The notes under the pieces are model-generated. The model saw only the letters and a program-made list of their open reading frames with translations, was not told the origin of the DNA and searched no databases. Shown in pieces: positions 26,201 to 34,307 of a DNA stretch of 64,000 nt. The number at the start of each line of letters is the position of its first letter. Position 1 is the first letter of the stretch. The stretch is taken from contig NZ_CP108100.1 in NCBI RefSeq assembly GCF_036195045.1, positions 3,968,001 through 4,032,000 of the forward strand. Direction: 5' to 3'. The DNA is from Streptomyces sp. NBC_00236 (GTDB lineage Bacteria > Actinomycetota > Actinomycetes > Streptomycetales > Streptomycetaceae). Position numbers and translations under genes: made by a program.

Positions 26201-26791
26201 ATGGACAAGGAACCGGAGCCGCGTCTCCTCAACGTCATCGACATCGAGGCGACCTGCTGGGACGGACAGCCGCCGCCGGGAGCGGTGAGCGAGATCATCG
26301 AGATCGGGCTGACGGTCCTCGATCTGCACGCCCGCGAGCGCCTCGCCCGCCACCGCGTCCTGGTCCGCCCGGTCCGCTCCTCGGTCAGCGCCTTCTGCAC
26401 CGAACTGACGGGCCTCACCCAGGCCGAGGTCGACACCGGCCTCCCCTTCGCCGACGCCTGCCGGCTGCTGGCGGCCGAGCACCGGGCCGGGACCCGCGCC
26501 TGGGCGAGCTGGGGCGACTACGACCGCAAGCAGTTCACCCGCCAGTGCGAGGCGACCGGCACGCCTTACCCGTTCGGCCACCGCCACACGAACGCCAAGA
26601 TCCCCTTCACCACCGCCCACGGCCTGCGCAAGCGCCCCGGCATGGCGCATGCCCTCCGGATCGCGGGGCTCCCGCTGGAGGGCCGGCACCACAGCGGCGC
26701 GGACGACGCGTGGAACATCGCGGCGCTGATCCTGGACGTGGTGGCCCGCGACGGATGGCCGTCGGAGAACCCTGCGGGTCAATACATCTAG
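26201..26791 (+). CDS. 3'-5' exonuclease (DEDDh family)
   Basis: 196 residues. Exonuclease motifs are visible: Exo I NVIDIEATCW (Asp and Glu), Exo II-like SWGDYDRKQF, and Exo III HHSGADDAWN with the His four residues before the Asp. This fits the DEDDh KapD/ERI1-like group, which trims RNA or DNA 3' ends. Two metal ions are expected at the acidic residues. It is convergent with trpS, and their stop codons overlap (26788-26791). The physiological substrate is unknown. Confidence 0.85.
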   Translation: MDKEPEPRLLNVIDIEATCWDGQPPPGAVSEIIEIGLTVLDLHARERLARHRVLVRPVRSSVSAFCTELTGLTQAEVDTGLPFADACRLLAAEHRAGTRAWASWGDYDRKQFTRQCEATGTPYPFGHRHTNAKIPFTTAHGLRKRPGMAHALRIAGLPLEGRHHSGADDAWNIAALILDVVARDGWPSENPAGQYI

Positions 26792-27825
26792 AGCAGGCCC
26801 CCCATCGCCTCCCGCACCTCCGCCAGCGTCGCGTCGGCGATCTCGTTGGCGCGCTCGTTGCCGGCCCGCAGCACGGACCGGACGTAGCCCATGTCCCGTG
26901 CGTACTCCGCCCGTCGGGCCCGCATCGGCGCCATCCGGCTGTTGACCGCGTCGGTCACGGTCCGCTTGAGGGCCGCCGCGCCCCCGCCCCCGATCTCCTC
27001 GGCCACGTCGTGCGGGTCCCGGTCGAGACAGAGCGCGGCGAGCTGCACCAGACCGGACACCCCGGGCCGGCTCTCGGGGTCGTACGTGATGTGGCGTTCG
27101 GCGTCCGTGGTCGCTCCCTTGATCAGCCGGGCCGTGGCATCCTCGTCGGCGCTCAGCGCAACGGAGTTGGCGCGGCTCTTGCTCATCTTGGTGCCGTCGG
27201 TGCCGAGCAGCAGGGGTGCGGCGGAGAGCAGCGCCTCGGGGTCCGGGAAGAGTGACCCGTAGCGCTCGTTGAACCGCCGGGCGACGGTCCGGGTCACTTC
27301 GAGATGGGGCACCTGGTCCTGGCCGACCGGCACCACGTTGCCCTTGCAGAACAGGATGTCGGCCGCCTGATGCACCGGGTAGGTGAACATCAGGCCGCTC
27401 ACGGCCGCCTGGCGTGAGTGCGCGATCTCGTCCTTGACGGTGGGGTTGCGGCCGAGTTCGGCGACGGAGACCAGACTCAGGAACGGCAGCAGCAGCTGGT
27501 TGAGCGCGGGTACGGCGCTGTGGTTGAAGATCACCGATCGTTCCGGGTCGATGCCGACGGCCAGGTAGTCCAGCAGCAGCCCCTCCATGATCGGGGTGAG
27601 CCGCTCCGCCACGTCCCGGTCGGTGAGCACCTGGTAGTCGGCGACGAGGACGAACACCTCGACCCCGAGGTCCTGGAGCCGCACCCGGTTGTGGAGCGTG
27701 CCGAAGTAGTGCCCGAGGTGCAGCGCCCCGGTGGGCCGGTCGCCGGTCAGGACCCGGAAGGCGGCGGGGTCCCGGTGGATCCGCTCGTCGAGCGTGGCGG
27801 TGCTGTCGGGGCAGGTCGTGGTCAT
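26788..27825 (-). CDS. trpS: Tryptophanyl-tRNA synthetase (inducible TrpRS-1 type)
   Basis: 345 residues. It is a class I synthetase with the HIGH-type motif HLGH at residues 36-39 and KMSKS at about 217. It charges tRNA-Trp in the cytoplasm. It is preceded by a leader peptide with two adjacent Trp codons and a terminator hairpin, so it is regulated by ribosome-mediated attenuation. In S. coelicolor the inducible, indolmycin-resistant TrpRS is controlled this way, so this is probably the accessory inducible enzyme with a second constitutive TrpRS elsewhere (inference). An AGGAGA site lies 8 bases before ATG 27825. Confidence 0.93.
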   Translation of the reverse strand: MTTTCPDSTATLDERIHRDPAAFRVLTGDRPTGALHLGHYFGTLHNRVRLQDLGVEVFVLVADYQVLTDRDVAERLTPIMEGLLLDYLAVGIDPERSVIFNHSAVPALNQLLLPFLSLVSVAELGRNPTVKDEIAHSRQAAVSGLMFTYPVHQAADILFCKGNVVPVGQDQVPHLEVTRTVARRFNERYGSLFPDPEALLSAAPLLLGTDGTKMSKSRANSVALSADEDATARLIKGATTDAERHITYDPESRPGVSGLVQLAALCLDRDPHDVAEEIGGGGAAALKRTVTDAVNSRMAPMRARRAEYARDMGYVRSVLRAGNERANEIADATLAEVREAMGGLL

Positions 27826-27902
27826 GGCTGGTCTCTCCTCGCGATGGTGTGTGCGTGGAGGACGGCCCCCGCCGGGCTCGGAGCCCGTACCGGAAGAGGG
27901 CA

Positions 27903-27933
27903 GAGAAAAGGGCCGTCCGCATCGAACGGCCCT
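27903..27933 (-). terminator. Attenuator terminator upstream of trpS
   Basis: Reading the minus strand: AGGGCCGT, a 9-base loop, ACGGCCCT, then TTTTCTCT. The U-rich tail is unusual for this genome and supports true intrinsic termination. It lies between the leader peptide (27961-28002) and trpS (start 27825). Confidence 0.85.
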
Positions 27934-27977
27934 GGTCCCGCGCTGAAGAGGTGGCCGCTCCTAGGAGGAGCGCCACC
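27909..27977 (-). promoter_or_regulatory. trp attenuator: alternative RNA hairpins of the trpS leader
   Basis: On the minus strand, segment 1 (27977-27966, spanning the Trp codons) can pair with segment 2 (27962-27950) in a near-perfect hairpin with one bulge. Segment 3 (27933-27926, AGGGCCGT) pairs with segment 4 (27916-27909, ACGGCCCT) in a perfect 8-bp terminator stem followed by a run of Ts. A ribosome stalled at the Trp codons would open 1:2, freeing segment 2 to pair with GGCCGTT of segment 3 and so block the terminator. This is the classic attenuation design. Pairings were read by eye. Confidence 0.85.
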
Positions 27978-28002
27978 AGTTGCGGCACGGTACGGAGGTC
28001 AT
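27961..28002 (-). CDS. trp leader peptide (MTSVPCRNWWRSS)
   Basis: A 13-codon open frame, ATG at 28002 and TAG at 27961, encodes MTSVPCRNWWRSS with two adjacent Trp codons. Trp is the rarest residue, so a tandem pair in so short a frame directly upstream of a Trp-tRNA synthetase and a terminator is diagnostic of a leader peptide. A TAAGCT -10-like box ends 6 bases before the ATG and no ribosome site is visible, so it is probably translated from a leaderless mRNA (inference). It is too short for ordinary gene finders. Confidence 0.88.
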   Translation of the reverse strand: MTSVPCRNWWRSS

Positions 28003-28055
28003 GGGTCGAGCTTAGCCGGGCGCGGGGGCGGGAGCACGAGGACTTTCCGCCGCCG

Positions 28056-28466
28056 TCAGGAGTTGGACCATGCGCGCCGGCAGAGCACGAGCCGGTACCC
28101 GTCCGGGTCCTCGACGGTGACGCCCCACTCGTTCCAGTACGGATTCGGCGAGGCGACCCGCGTGCCGCCGTGGTCCAGCAGCCGGTCCACGAGCTCCTGG
28201 GGCACGGCTCCGTCGAGGTAGAGGACGAGCAGGTCCTCGTCGGTGGGGCGGGGGTCCACGGGGTGGTCGCCGCCGTGCACGAGCTCCAGGTGCCACGAGG
28301 CGTCCGGATGCCCCACCATCAGCAGATCGTGGGCGCCGGGCTCCTCGCCGCCCACGGCACGGAACAGGACCGTCAGCCCGAGCCCCGCCGCCCAGAACCG
28401 CTCGGCGGCCACGAGATCCCGGGACGGCCGGGCCATACGGACATGGGTGTGACCGGTGAACAGCAC
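28056..28466 (-). CDS. VOC family protein (glyoxalase/dioxygenase-like)
   Basis: 136 residues made of two beta-alpha-beta-beta-beta units. The first metal-side strand starts HTHVRMARPSRDLVAAERFW, and the C-terminal strand WGVTVEDPDGYRLVLCRR has the typical ExxDPxGxx ending of glyoxalase/bleomycin-resistance folds. Such proteins bind metals and isomerise or cleave, or bind, small ligands. No specific activity can be assigned. GTG 28466 is preceded by a GAGAGGAA site. It is encoded upstream of the trp leader on the same strand. Confidence 0.8.
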   Translation of the reverse strand: MLFTGHTHVRMARPSRDLVAAERFWAAGLGLTVLFRAVGGEEPGAHDLLMVGHPDASWHLELVHGGDHPVDPRPTDEDLLVLYLDGAVPQELVDRLLDHGGTRVASPNPYWNEWGVTVEDPDGYRLVLCRRAWSNS

Positions 28467-28635
28467 GGTGTTCCTCTCCGCCGTCGGCCCGCTCGGCGCG
28501 CGCCGGAACCGGCAGCGTAGGCGTCCGGCGCGGGCGCCCGCATCGGCTGTTGGTCCTGGTCCCCGGGTTCAATCGCAGTGCATCGGGCTTCAGCCAGATG
28601 GTGAGGCGATTCTGAGAAGTGCTCCGACCTGGAGG

Positions 28636-28877
28636 TTACAGCGGACGATTTTGCTGCTCGATGTACTGCTTCACGATACTCAGCGGTGCCCCGCCCACCG
28701 ACCCGGCGAAGTAGGAGCCGGACCAGAGTCTGTTGGCCCGGTAGTAGTGCTGGACGAGGTCGGGGAACTCCTGGCGGAGCCTGCGGGAGGAGACGCCCTT
28801 CAACGAGTTCACGAGCTTGGAGACGGCCACCTTGGGCGGGAAGTTCACGAGCAGGTGCACGTGGTTGTTCTCCTCCA
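28636..28877 (-). pseudogene. Truncated IS200/IS605 TnpA (Y1) transposase remnant
   Basis: From ENNHVHLLVNFPPKVAVSKL to YIEQQNRPL the frame matches the C-terminal two thirds of an IS200-type Y1 transposase. The HUH motif (HVH) and the catalytic Tyr region (KQYIEQQ) are present. The N-terminal strand region is missing: upstream of 28877 the frame continues into unrelated, non-homologous sequence. No TnpB is present. It is therefore a decayed remnant. A possible insertion end lies in the 28470-28635 stretch, where no other gene was found. Confidence 0.8.
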
Positions 28878-29083
28878 CTGCGGACACGAGGACGACGCCG
28901 ACCACAACGCCTCGGTAGAGATCGAGGCCCGTGCCCGCCGGACCGGTGGCACGGTTACCAACAGCACGCGCAGCGTCCCCAAGACGCGAGTCCCGGCCAC
29001 CGGCCGGAGGCGGATGCGTGAAGCCCCGAAGCCTGCTCACACGAGCTGAAGGGAATCGCCCTCATTTACGGGGGCGAGGATGG

Positions 29084-29284
29084 TCAATTCTTCGCGTGCT
29101 CGCCCACGTAGAAGAGGATCCAGACGAACCCGGCGAACATATGCGTGGCGAAGACGTAGACGAAGACGCGCAGCGCGACGCCGCGCTCCTTCCAGCCTTC
29201 GGTGCCGCCGCCCCCGCCCTCGCCCGCACGCGCGGGCACGGTCTCGCCGCTCTCCGCTCCGGTCCGGCTCACGTCTGCCTCCAT
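29084..29284 (-). CDS. DUF6126 family small membrane protein
   Basis: 66 residues. A Gly-rich acidic N-terminus is followed by RVFVYVFATHMFAGFVWILF, a single membrane helix with an embedded His, and the tail YVGEHAKN. This matches the small DUF6126 proteins common in Streptomyces. The function is unknown. ATG 29284 was chosen because the frame continues upstream only into unlike sequence. It is divergent from the luciferase-like gene at 29484. Confidence 0.7.
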   Translation of the reverse strand: MEADVSRTGAESGETVPARAGEGGGGGTEGWKERGVALRVFVYVFATHMFAGFVWILFYVGEHAKN

Positions 29285-29483
29285 CCGCCCGGGGCTCGGG
29301 CGGCCTCCGTCTCCGACCAGGGTACGCAGCGGGGCCCGCGGTGACGGCTGACGCCCGGCGCTGGACGGGGTCCGGGCCTGCCGCGGAATAGGCAACCGGG
29401 GTGCTCCGTTGTAGGGTGTGTCCAGATAGTTCAACGTTCAACCACATGAGCGGTTCAACCCTACGAGCCTGGAGGCGGGCGCC

Positions 29484-30569
29484 ATGCAGTTCGGGATCTT
29501 CACCGTCGGGGACCTCACCACCGACCCCACGACCGGCACGACGCCGAGCGAGCACGAGCGGATCAAGGCCACCGTCGCCATCGCCCGGAAGGCCGAGGAG
29601 GTCGGGCTCGACGTGTTCGCGACCGGTGAGCACCACAACCCGCCGTTCGTCCCGTCCTCGCCGACGACCACGCTCGGCTACATCGCCGCCCGCACCGAAC
29701 GCATCATCCTGTCCACCTCGACGACCCTGATCACCACCAACGACCCGGTGAAGATCGCCGAGGACTACGCCACGCTCCAGCACCTCGCCGACGGCCGCGT
29801 CGACCTGATGATGGGCCGCGGCAACACCGGCCCGGTCTACCCCTGGTTCGGCAAGGACATCCGCCAGGGCATCCCGCTCGCCATCGAGAACTACGCCCTG
29901 CTGCACCGGCTGTGGCGCGAGGACGTCGTCGACTGGGAGGGGAAGTTCCGTACGCCGCTGCAGTCCTTCACCGCGACCCCGCGCCCGCTGGACGGCGTCC
30001 CACCGTTCGTCTGGCACGGCTCGATCCGCTCCCCGGAGATCGCCGAGCAGGCCGCGTACTACGGCGACGGCTTCTTCCACAACAACATCTTCTGGCCCAT
30101 CGAGCACACGAAGAAGATGGTGAACCTCTACCGGCAGCGCTACGCCCACTACGGCCACGGCACCGCCGAGCAGGCCATCGTGGGGCTGGGCGGCCAGGTG
30201 TTCATGCGCAGGAACTCGCAGGACGCGGTACGGGAGTTCCGTCCGTACTTCGACAACGCGCCGGTCTACGGGCACGGGCCCTCGATGGAGGACTTCACCC
30301 AGCAGACCCCGCTGACCGTGGGTTCCCCGCAGGAGGTCATCGAGCGGACGCTGTCCTTCCGGGACGCCGTCGGCGACTACCAGCGCCAGCTGTTCCTGAT
30401 GGACCACGCGGGACTGCCACTGAAGACGGTCCTGGAGCAGCTCGACATCCTCGGCGAGGAGGTCGTGCCCGTGCTGCGCAAGGAGTTCGCCGGCCTGCGG
30501 CCCGCCGGGGTGCCCGAGTCCGCGCCCCTGCACCCGGCCGTCGCCGCCACCGTCGCGAAGGAGAGCTGA
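29484..30569 (+). CDS. CE1758 family luciferase-like monooxygenase (LLM, FMN-dependent)
   Basis: 361 residues. The bacterial-luciferase TIM-barrel fold is evident from FGIFTVGD at the N-terminus, GLDVFATGEHHNPPF, RVDLMMGRGNTGPVYPWFG and FVWHGSIRSPEIAEQAAYYGDGFFHNN. This pattern matches the CE1758 subfamily, which is always paired with a CE1759 FMN reductase, as here (the next gene starts 4 bases after the stop). It probably oxidises a small substrate with reduced FMN. A GGAGG site precedes ATG 29484. Three GTTCAAC repeats lie upstream. Confidence 0.88.
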   Translation: MQFGIFTVGDLTTDPTTGTTPSEHERIKATVAIARKAEEVGLDVFATGEHHNPPFVPSSPTTTLGYIAARTERIILSTSTTLITTNDPVKIAEDYATLQHLADGRVDLMMGRGNTGPVYPWFGKDIRQGIPLAIENYALLHRLWREDVVDWEGKFRTPLQSFTATPRPLDGVPPFVWHGSIRSPEIAEQAAYYGDGFFHNNIFWPIEHTKKMVNLYRQRYAHYGHGTAEQAIVGLGGQVFMRRNSQDAVREFRPYFDNAPVYGHGPSMEDFTQQTPLTVGSPQEVIERTLSFRDAVGDYQRQLFLMDHAGLPLKTVLEQLDILGEEVVPVLRKEFAGLRPAGVPESAPLHPAVAATVAKES

Positions 30570-30573
30570 CACC

Positions 30574-31227
30574 GTGTTCACCACCGAACCGCTGAGGATC
30601 GTCGCCGTCGCGGCCGGGCTGAGCAGCCCCTCCTCGACCAGGCTGCTGGCCGACCGGCTGGCCGCGGCCACCCGGGAGCGGCTGGAGACCGAGCAGGACC
30701 GCCCGGTCGAGGTCCGCGTGATCGAACTGCGCGACCTGGCCGTCGACATCGCGGGCAACCTGGTGTCCGGATTCCCGTCGGCCAGGCTGGAGGAGGCCAT
30801 CGGCGCGGTGACGGGAGCCGACGGACTGATCGCCGTCACCCCGGTCTTCACCGCCTCGTACAGCGGTCTGTTCAAGTCGTTCTTCGACCTGGTCGAGAAC
30901 ACCGCGCTGACCGGCAAGCCCGTCGTCGTCGCGGCGACCGGCGGCACCGCCCGGCACTCGCTGGTGCTGGAGCACGCGATGCGCCCGCTCTTCGCCTATC
31001 TGCGGGCCGTCACCCTGCCGACGTCGGTGTACGCGGCGTCGGAGGACTGGGGCGCGTCGGGCGACGCGTACACGGAGGGTCTGCCGGCCCGGATCCGGCG
31101 CGCGGGCGGCGAGCTCGCGCAGGCGGTCACGGGTGGCCGGGCGGTCTCCGGGGCCACCAGGACCGCCGGGCCGGACGACGAGGTGGTCCCCTTCGAGCGG
31201 CAGCTGGCCGGTCTCCGGCCGGCCTGA
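30574..31227 (+). CDS. CE1759 family FMN reductase (LLM partner)
   Basis: 217 residues with a flavodoxin-like fold. IVAVAAGLSSPSSTRLLADRL gives the FMN phosphate-binding loop and VTPVFTASYSGLFKSFFD the isoalloxazine-binding region typical of NADPH-dependent FMN reductases. It presumably supplies reduced FMN to the monooxygenase encoded immediately upstream; the 4-base spacing means coupled translation. Start GTG 30574. The pair is conserved in actinobacteria (CE1758/CE1759 families). Confidence 0.88.
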   Translation: MFTTEPLRIVAVAAGLSSPSSTRLLADRLAAATRERLETEQDRPVEVRVIELRDLAVDIAGNLVSGFPSARLEEAIGAVTGADGLIAVTPVFTASYSGLFKSFFDLVENTALTGKPVVVAATGGTARHSLVLEHAMRPLFAYLRAVTLPTSVYAASEDWGASGDAYTEGLPARIRRAGGELAQAVTGGRAVSGATRTAGPDDEVVPFERQLAGLRPA

Positions 31228-31345
31228 TCACCCCAGCGTCTACCCTTTCGCCCGGTTTGACTACAGTTGCACGAGAAAGGTGCGTCCTGCGGGCATCCCG
31301 CACGACGCACCGGCATGACCGAGCGCAAGCGAGCGGGAGGCAGAG

Positions 31346-31768
31346 ATGGGCAGGATCGTGGTGGGCGTTGACGGCTCGGAGTCGTCGATCAAGGCACTGC
31401 ACTGGGCGGTACGCCAGGCGGAGCTGACCGGTGACACGGTGGAGGCCGTCAACAGCTGGGAGTACCCCGCGACCAGCTGGGCGTCGATGATGCCGGGGAT
31501 GCCGGAGGACTTCGATCCGCAGGCCCTGGCCACGGTGTCCCTCACCGAGGCGCTGGAGGAGGCCGTCGGCGGTGCGCGCGCGGCCGAGATCAGCAAGGTC
31601 GTGGTGATCGGCAATCCGGCTCAGGCCCTGCTCGACCGTGCCGAGGGCGCGAATCTGCTGGTGGTCGGCGCGCGCGGGCGCAGCCCCCTCAAGGCGACCC
31701 TCCTCGGTTCGGTCAGCCTGCACGTCACCCAGCACGCCCCGTGCCCGGTGACCGTGGTCCGCGGCTGA
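31346..31768 (+). CDS. Universal stress protein (UspA family)
   Basis: 140 residues, a single Usp domain. IVVGVDGSESSIKALHWAV at the N-terminus and the ATP-binding G-2X-G-9X-G(S/T) motif GARGRSPLKATLLGSVS near the C-terminus are intact, so ATP binding is expected. Such proteins accumulate in stationary phase or hypoxia. The gene is monocistronic, preceded by GGGAGG and followed by a strong bidirectional terminator hairpin at 31779-31828. Confidence 0.92.
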   Translation: MGRIVVGVDGSESSIKALHWAVRQAELTGDTVEAVNSWEYPATSWASMMPGMPEDFDPQALATVSLTEALEEAVGGARAAEISKVVVIGNPAQALLDRAEGANLLVVGARGRSPLKATLLGSVSLHVTQHAPCPVTVVRG

Positions 31769-31778
31769 CGCAGGCTCC

Positions 31779-31828
31779 GCACACCGGGACGGGCCCGCGC
31801 GGCGAAGCGCGGGCCCGTACCGGTGTGC
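31779..31828. terminator. Bidirectional terminator between usp and a membrane-protein gene
   Basis: There are two nested inverted repeats. The inner stem ACGGGCCCGCGC (31789-31800) pairs with 31807-31818 and the outer GCACACCGG (31779-31787) with 31820-31828. It lies between the stops of convergent genes (31768 and 31842), so it serves both. Confidence 0.8.
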
Positions 31829-31841
31829 GCACGCGGCGGGC

Positions 31842-32240
31842 TCAGTCCCCCCGCGTGTAGAAGTAGTAGAACGCGAAGACCAGCATGCCCGCCCCGGTCA
31901 GCAGCCCCAGCACCGATGCGGCCAGCACGCTCTTGCCGGAGAGGCTGTAGAGGAAGCCGACCGAGCCGCCGAACAGCGCACCGTACGCGGCCGCCGCGAG
32001 TTCGGCCGGCAGGCGCGTCTGCACCCGCCCCAGCCCGAAGCAGAGCGCCGCCAGCACGGCGCCGGAGACCAGTCCGAGCGCGAGCTGCGTGCCGGTGAGC
32101 ACACCGCCGCCGCGGACGATGGACGTCGCGTACCAGCCGAGGATCACACCGAGCGTGACGGGCACGGCCCAGCTCATCGTGGAATGGCGCCGGGCACGCG
32201 CATGCGTTCCGCGTGCCTGCACCGAAGCGTGTACGGCCAT
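31842..32240 (-). CDS. Hypothetical integral membrane protein, four helices
   Basis: 132 residues from ATG 32240. After a basic N-terminal 22 residues there are four hydrophobic segments: WAVPVTLGVILGWYATSIV, TQLALGLVSGAVLAALCFGL, AYGALFGGSVGFLYSL and SVLGLLTGAGMLVFAFYYF. No known family was recognised. GGAAGGAG lies about 10 bases upstream of ATG 32240. It is divergent from the membrane-protein gene that starts near 32374. Confidence 0.6.
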   Translation of the reverse strand: MAVHASVQARGTHARARRHSTMSWAVPVTLGVILGWYATSIVRGGGVLTGTQLALGLVSGAVLAALCFGLGRVQTRLPAELAAAAYGALFGGSVGFLYSLSGKSVLAASVLGLLTGAGMLVFAFYYFYTRGD

Positions 32241-32373
32241 GGCAGGAAGCTCCTTCCGTCGCCCCCGCTTTCCCTTCACGTTCACTTCCAGAGCACACCC
32301 GGCCGTCGCCACCGGCAACTCGGATGGCCCACGGCCCGGGGCGGGGCCCCGGCATCCGCGGTTCCCTGGTGAG

Positions 32374-33267
32374 GTGCGGACCTACTTCTCGGCGGCTCTC
32401 TCGGCGGCACTCCTGGTGCTGCTCGCCGTCCTGGTGCCGCTGAGCGCGCTGTCCGCCTGGGTCGATCTGGAGATCGACGACACGGACCGCTACGTGGCCG
32501 CGGTGGCGCCGCTCGCCTCGGACCCCGATGTGCGGAACACCGTCGCCGACCTGATCACCGACGAGGCGATGAAGCAGATCGACGTCGGCCCGCTCCAGGA
32601 CACCGTCCGCGACTTCCTCCACGAGGCCGTGCTGTCCTTCACCACCACCGACGCCTTCCAGGCCGCCTGGAACGCCGCCAACCGCACGGCCCACGAGGCC
32701 GTCACCGCCGCACTGGACGGGGACAGCGGCGAGAGCGTCACCATCGATCTGGCCCCCGTGACGGGGAAGGTGAAGCAGAACCTGGTGGACAACGGCGTGC
32801 CGTTCGCCGACCAGATCCCCGTCCAGCACACCGACATCCGGATCATCTCGGCCGACCGCGCCGACCAGATGCGCCAGAGCTTCCGGTGGCTGCGGGCCGC
32901 CGGCATCTGGCCGGCCGTCGGCACCCTCGTGTTCGCGCTGCTCGCCGTCGTCCTGGCCTGGGTGCGCGGCGGGCCGGGCCGCCGCGGCTCCGCCCTGGCC
33001 GCGCTCGCCGCCACCGCCGTCGCCGGGGCGGGCTTCGCGCTCGGCGCGCTGGTGCTGCGCGGGGCGATCGCGCTGGCGCGCAACCGGGTACTGGCCGAGG
33101 TGCCCGGCAGCGACACGGGCGGGGCGGCGGCGGTGTACGACGCGCTGACCGGGTCGCTGCGCACCACGGTGTGGATCGTCTTCGGTACGGGCCTGGCGGT
33201 GGCCGTGTGCGCGGTGGCGGCGCGGATCTGGGCCCAGCGGGTGCTGCCGGTACCGTCCGGGGCATGA
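32374..33267 (+). CDS. Hypothetical membrane protein with large extracytoplasmic domain
   Basis: About 297 residues. The N-terminal membrane helix is TYFSAALSAALLVLLAVLVP; a soluble region follows (about 30-190, rich in acidic residues and containing DTDRYVAAVAPLASDPDVRN); three C-terminal helices come last (about 200-290). This N-TM/soluble/3TM plan is common in actinomycete membrane proteins of unknown role. The start is uncertain: GTG 32374 is preferred, with an in-frame ATG at 32239. The next gene overlaps the stop by 4 bases (ATGA), so translation is coupled. Confidence 0.65.
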   Translation: MRTYFSAALSAALLVLLAVLVPLSALSAWVDLEIDDTDRYVAAVAPLASDPDVRNTVADLITDEAMKQIDVGPLQDTVRDFLHEAVLSFTTTDAFQAAWNAANRTAHEAVTAALDGDSGESVTIDLAPVTGKVKQNLVDNGVPFADQIPVQHTDIRIISADRADQMRQSFRWLRAAGIWPAVGTLVFALLAVVLAWVRGGPGRRGSALAALAATAVAGAGFALGALVLRGAIALARNRVLAEVPGSDTGGAAAVYDALTGSLRTTVWIVFGTGLAVAVCAVAARIWAQRVLPVPSGA

Positions 33268-34226
33268 CGGAACCGCTCCGCCGCCTCGCGCTCTGCGCGG
33301 CCGTCCTCCTCCTGGCCGGAGTGAGCGTCGTGATCGGCTTCCGCGCCGCCGACGCCGACGGCACGACCCCCGTCCCCCAGACCCTGGCCTTCCTGCCCTG
33401 GCTCCTGGTGCCCGGCGCCACCGCTCTCGGCCTGGCCGCGCTGGCCCGGTGGCGCGGCGGCCTGGTGTGGGCGTCGGTGGCGCTCGCGCTCACCGTGTGG
33501 TTCGTGCGCCCGTACGGCCCCGGCTCCACGGGCGCCCACGGCCCGGTGGTGGCCCGGCTGGAGGTCCTGACCTCCAACGTGGAGTTCGGGGACGCGACGG
33601 ACGCGCTGATCGGGGCGGTGCGCCGCGAGGGGCCCGACGTGGTCTTCGTCCAGGAGTGCGACCTCGCGTGCGCGGACGCGCTCGCCGCCCGTGTCCCGGC
33701 CGCCGCGTACCCGTACCGGGACGTCGTGCGGCTCGACGGTTCGCTCGGCTCGGCGATCCTCAGCCGGTTCCCGCTGCGTCCGGCGGGGCGGGTCGACGGG
33801 GCGATGGCCATGCCGGGGGCGGTCACCGAAGTGGCGGGCCGCCGGGTGCGGCTCCAGCTGGCGCACCCCATGCCCCCGGTCCCCGGCAACGTCGCCGCAT
33901 GGCGGCGCGAGCTCGGCCGGATCCGTGACCTCGCCGCCACTGCCCGGGCACAGCCCGCCATCGTGGCGGGCGACTTCAACGCCTCCCAGGACCACGCCGC
34001 CTTCCGGGCCGTCCTCGACGCGGGCGGCCTCCACGACAGCGCCCGCCTCGCCGGCTCCTCCCGTGCGTACTCCTGGCCCGCCGACCGGCCCGCACCGCTG
34101 CGGGCCCAGATCGACCATGTGCTGGTCAGCGAGGAGTTCTCGGTCCGCTCGGCCCGATTCCTGCGCCTCGCCGCCACCGACCACCGCGCACTGCTCGTCG
34201 CCCTCGAACTGCACGACGGCGGGTGA
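33264..34226 (+). CDS. Endonuclease/exonuclease/phosphatase family membrane hydrolase
   Basis: 320 residues. Three N-terminal membrane segments (about 7-80) are followed by the EEP fold (from ARLEVLTSNVEF). Catalytic residues are in place: the N of SNVEF, the E of FVQECD, IVAGDFNAS (Asp and Asn), QIDHVLV and ATDHRAL (the final Asp-His). It is probably a secreted or outward-facing phosphodiesterase, possibly acting on phospholipids or nucleic acids. It is cotranscribed with the upstream membrane-protein gene (4-base overlap). Confidence 0.82.
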   Translation: MTEPLRRLALCAAVLLLAGVSVVIGFRAADADGTTPVPQTLAFLPWLLVPGATALGLAALARWRGGLVWASVALALTVWFVRPYGPGSTGAHGPVVARLEVLTSNVEFGDATDALIGAVRREGPDVVFVQECDLACADALAARVPAAAYPYRDVVRLDGSLGSAILSRFPLRPAGRVDGAMAMPGAVTEVAGRRVRLQLAHPMPPVPGNVAAWRRELGRIRDLAATARAQPAIVAGDFNASQDHAAFRAVLDAGGLHDSARLAGSSRAYSWPADRPAPLRAQIDHVLVSEEFSVRSARFLRLAATDHRALLVALELHDGG

Positions 34227-34307
34227 GTCCCGCGCCGACGTGCGGGCGCCGCCGGGCCGGGCAAGAGTGGAAGAGGTGACCGCGGGGGCTACTGGGAGGT
34301 CGTGCGT

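Noticed and set aside
24671..27988. 1105-residue open frame antisense to the RCK protein and exonuclease genes, running on through the trpS region
   Set aside because: Overlaps three genes with clear families and has biased, low-complexity composition; the trpS frame is the real one on that strand.
28560..28580. Possible tRNA T-loop (GGTTCAATC)
   Set aside because: No cloverleaf could be built around it; it lies near the IS200 remnant. No tRNA or rRNA gene was recognised in the window.
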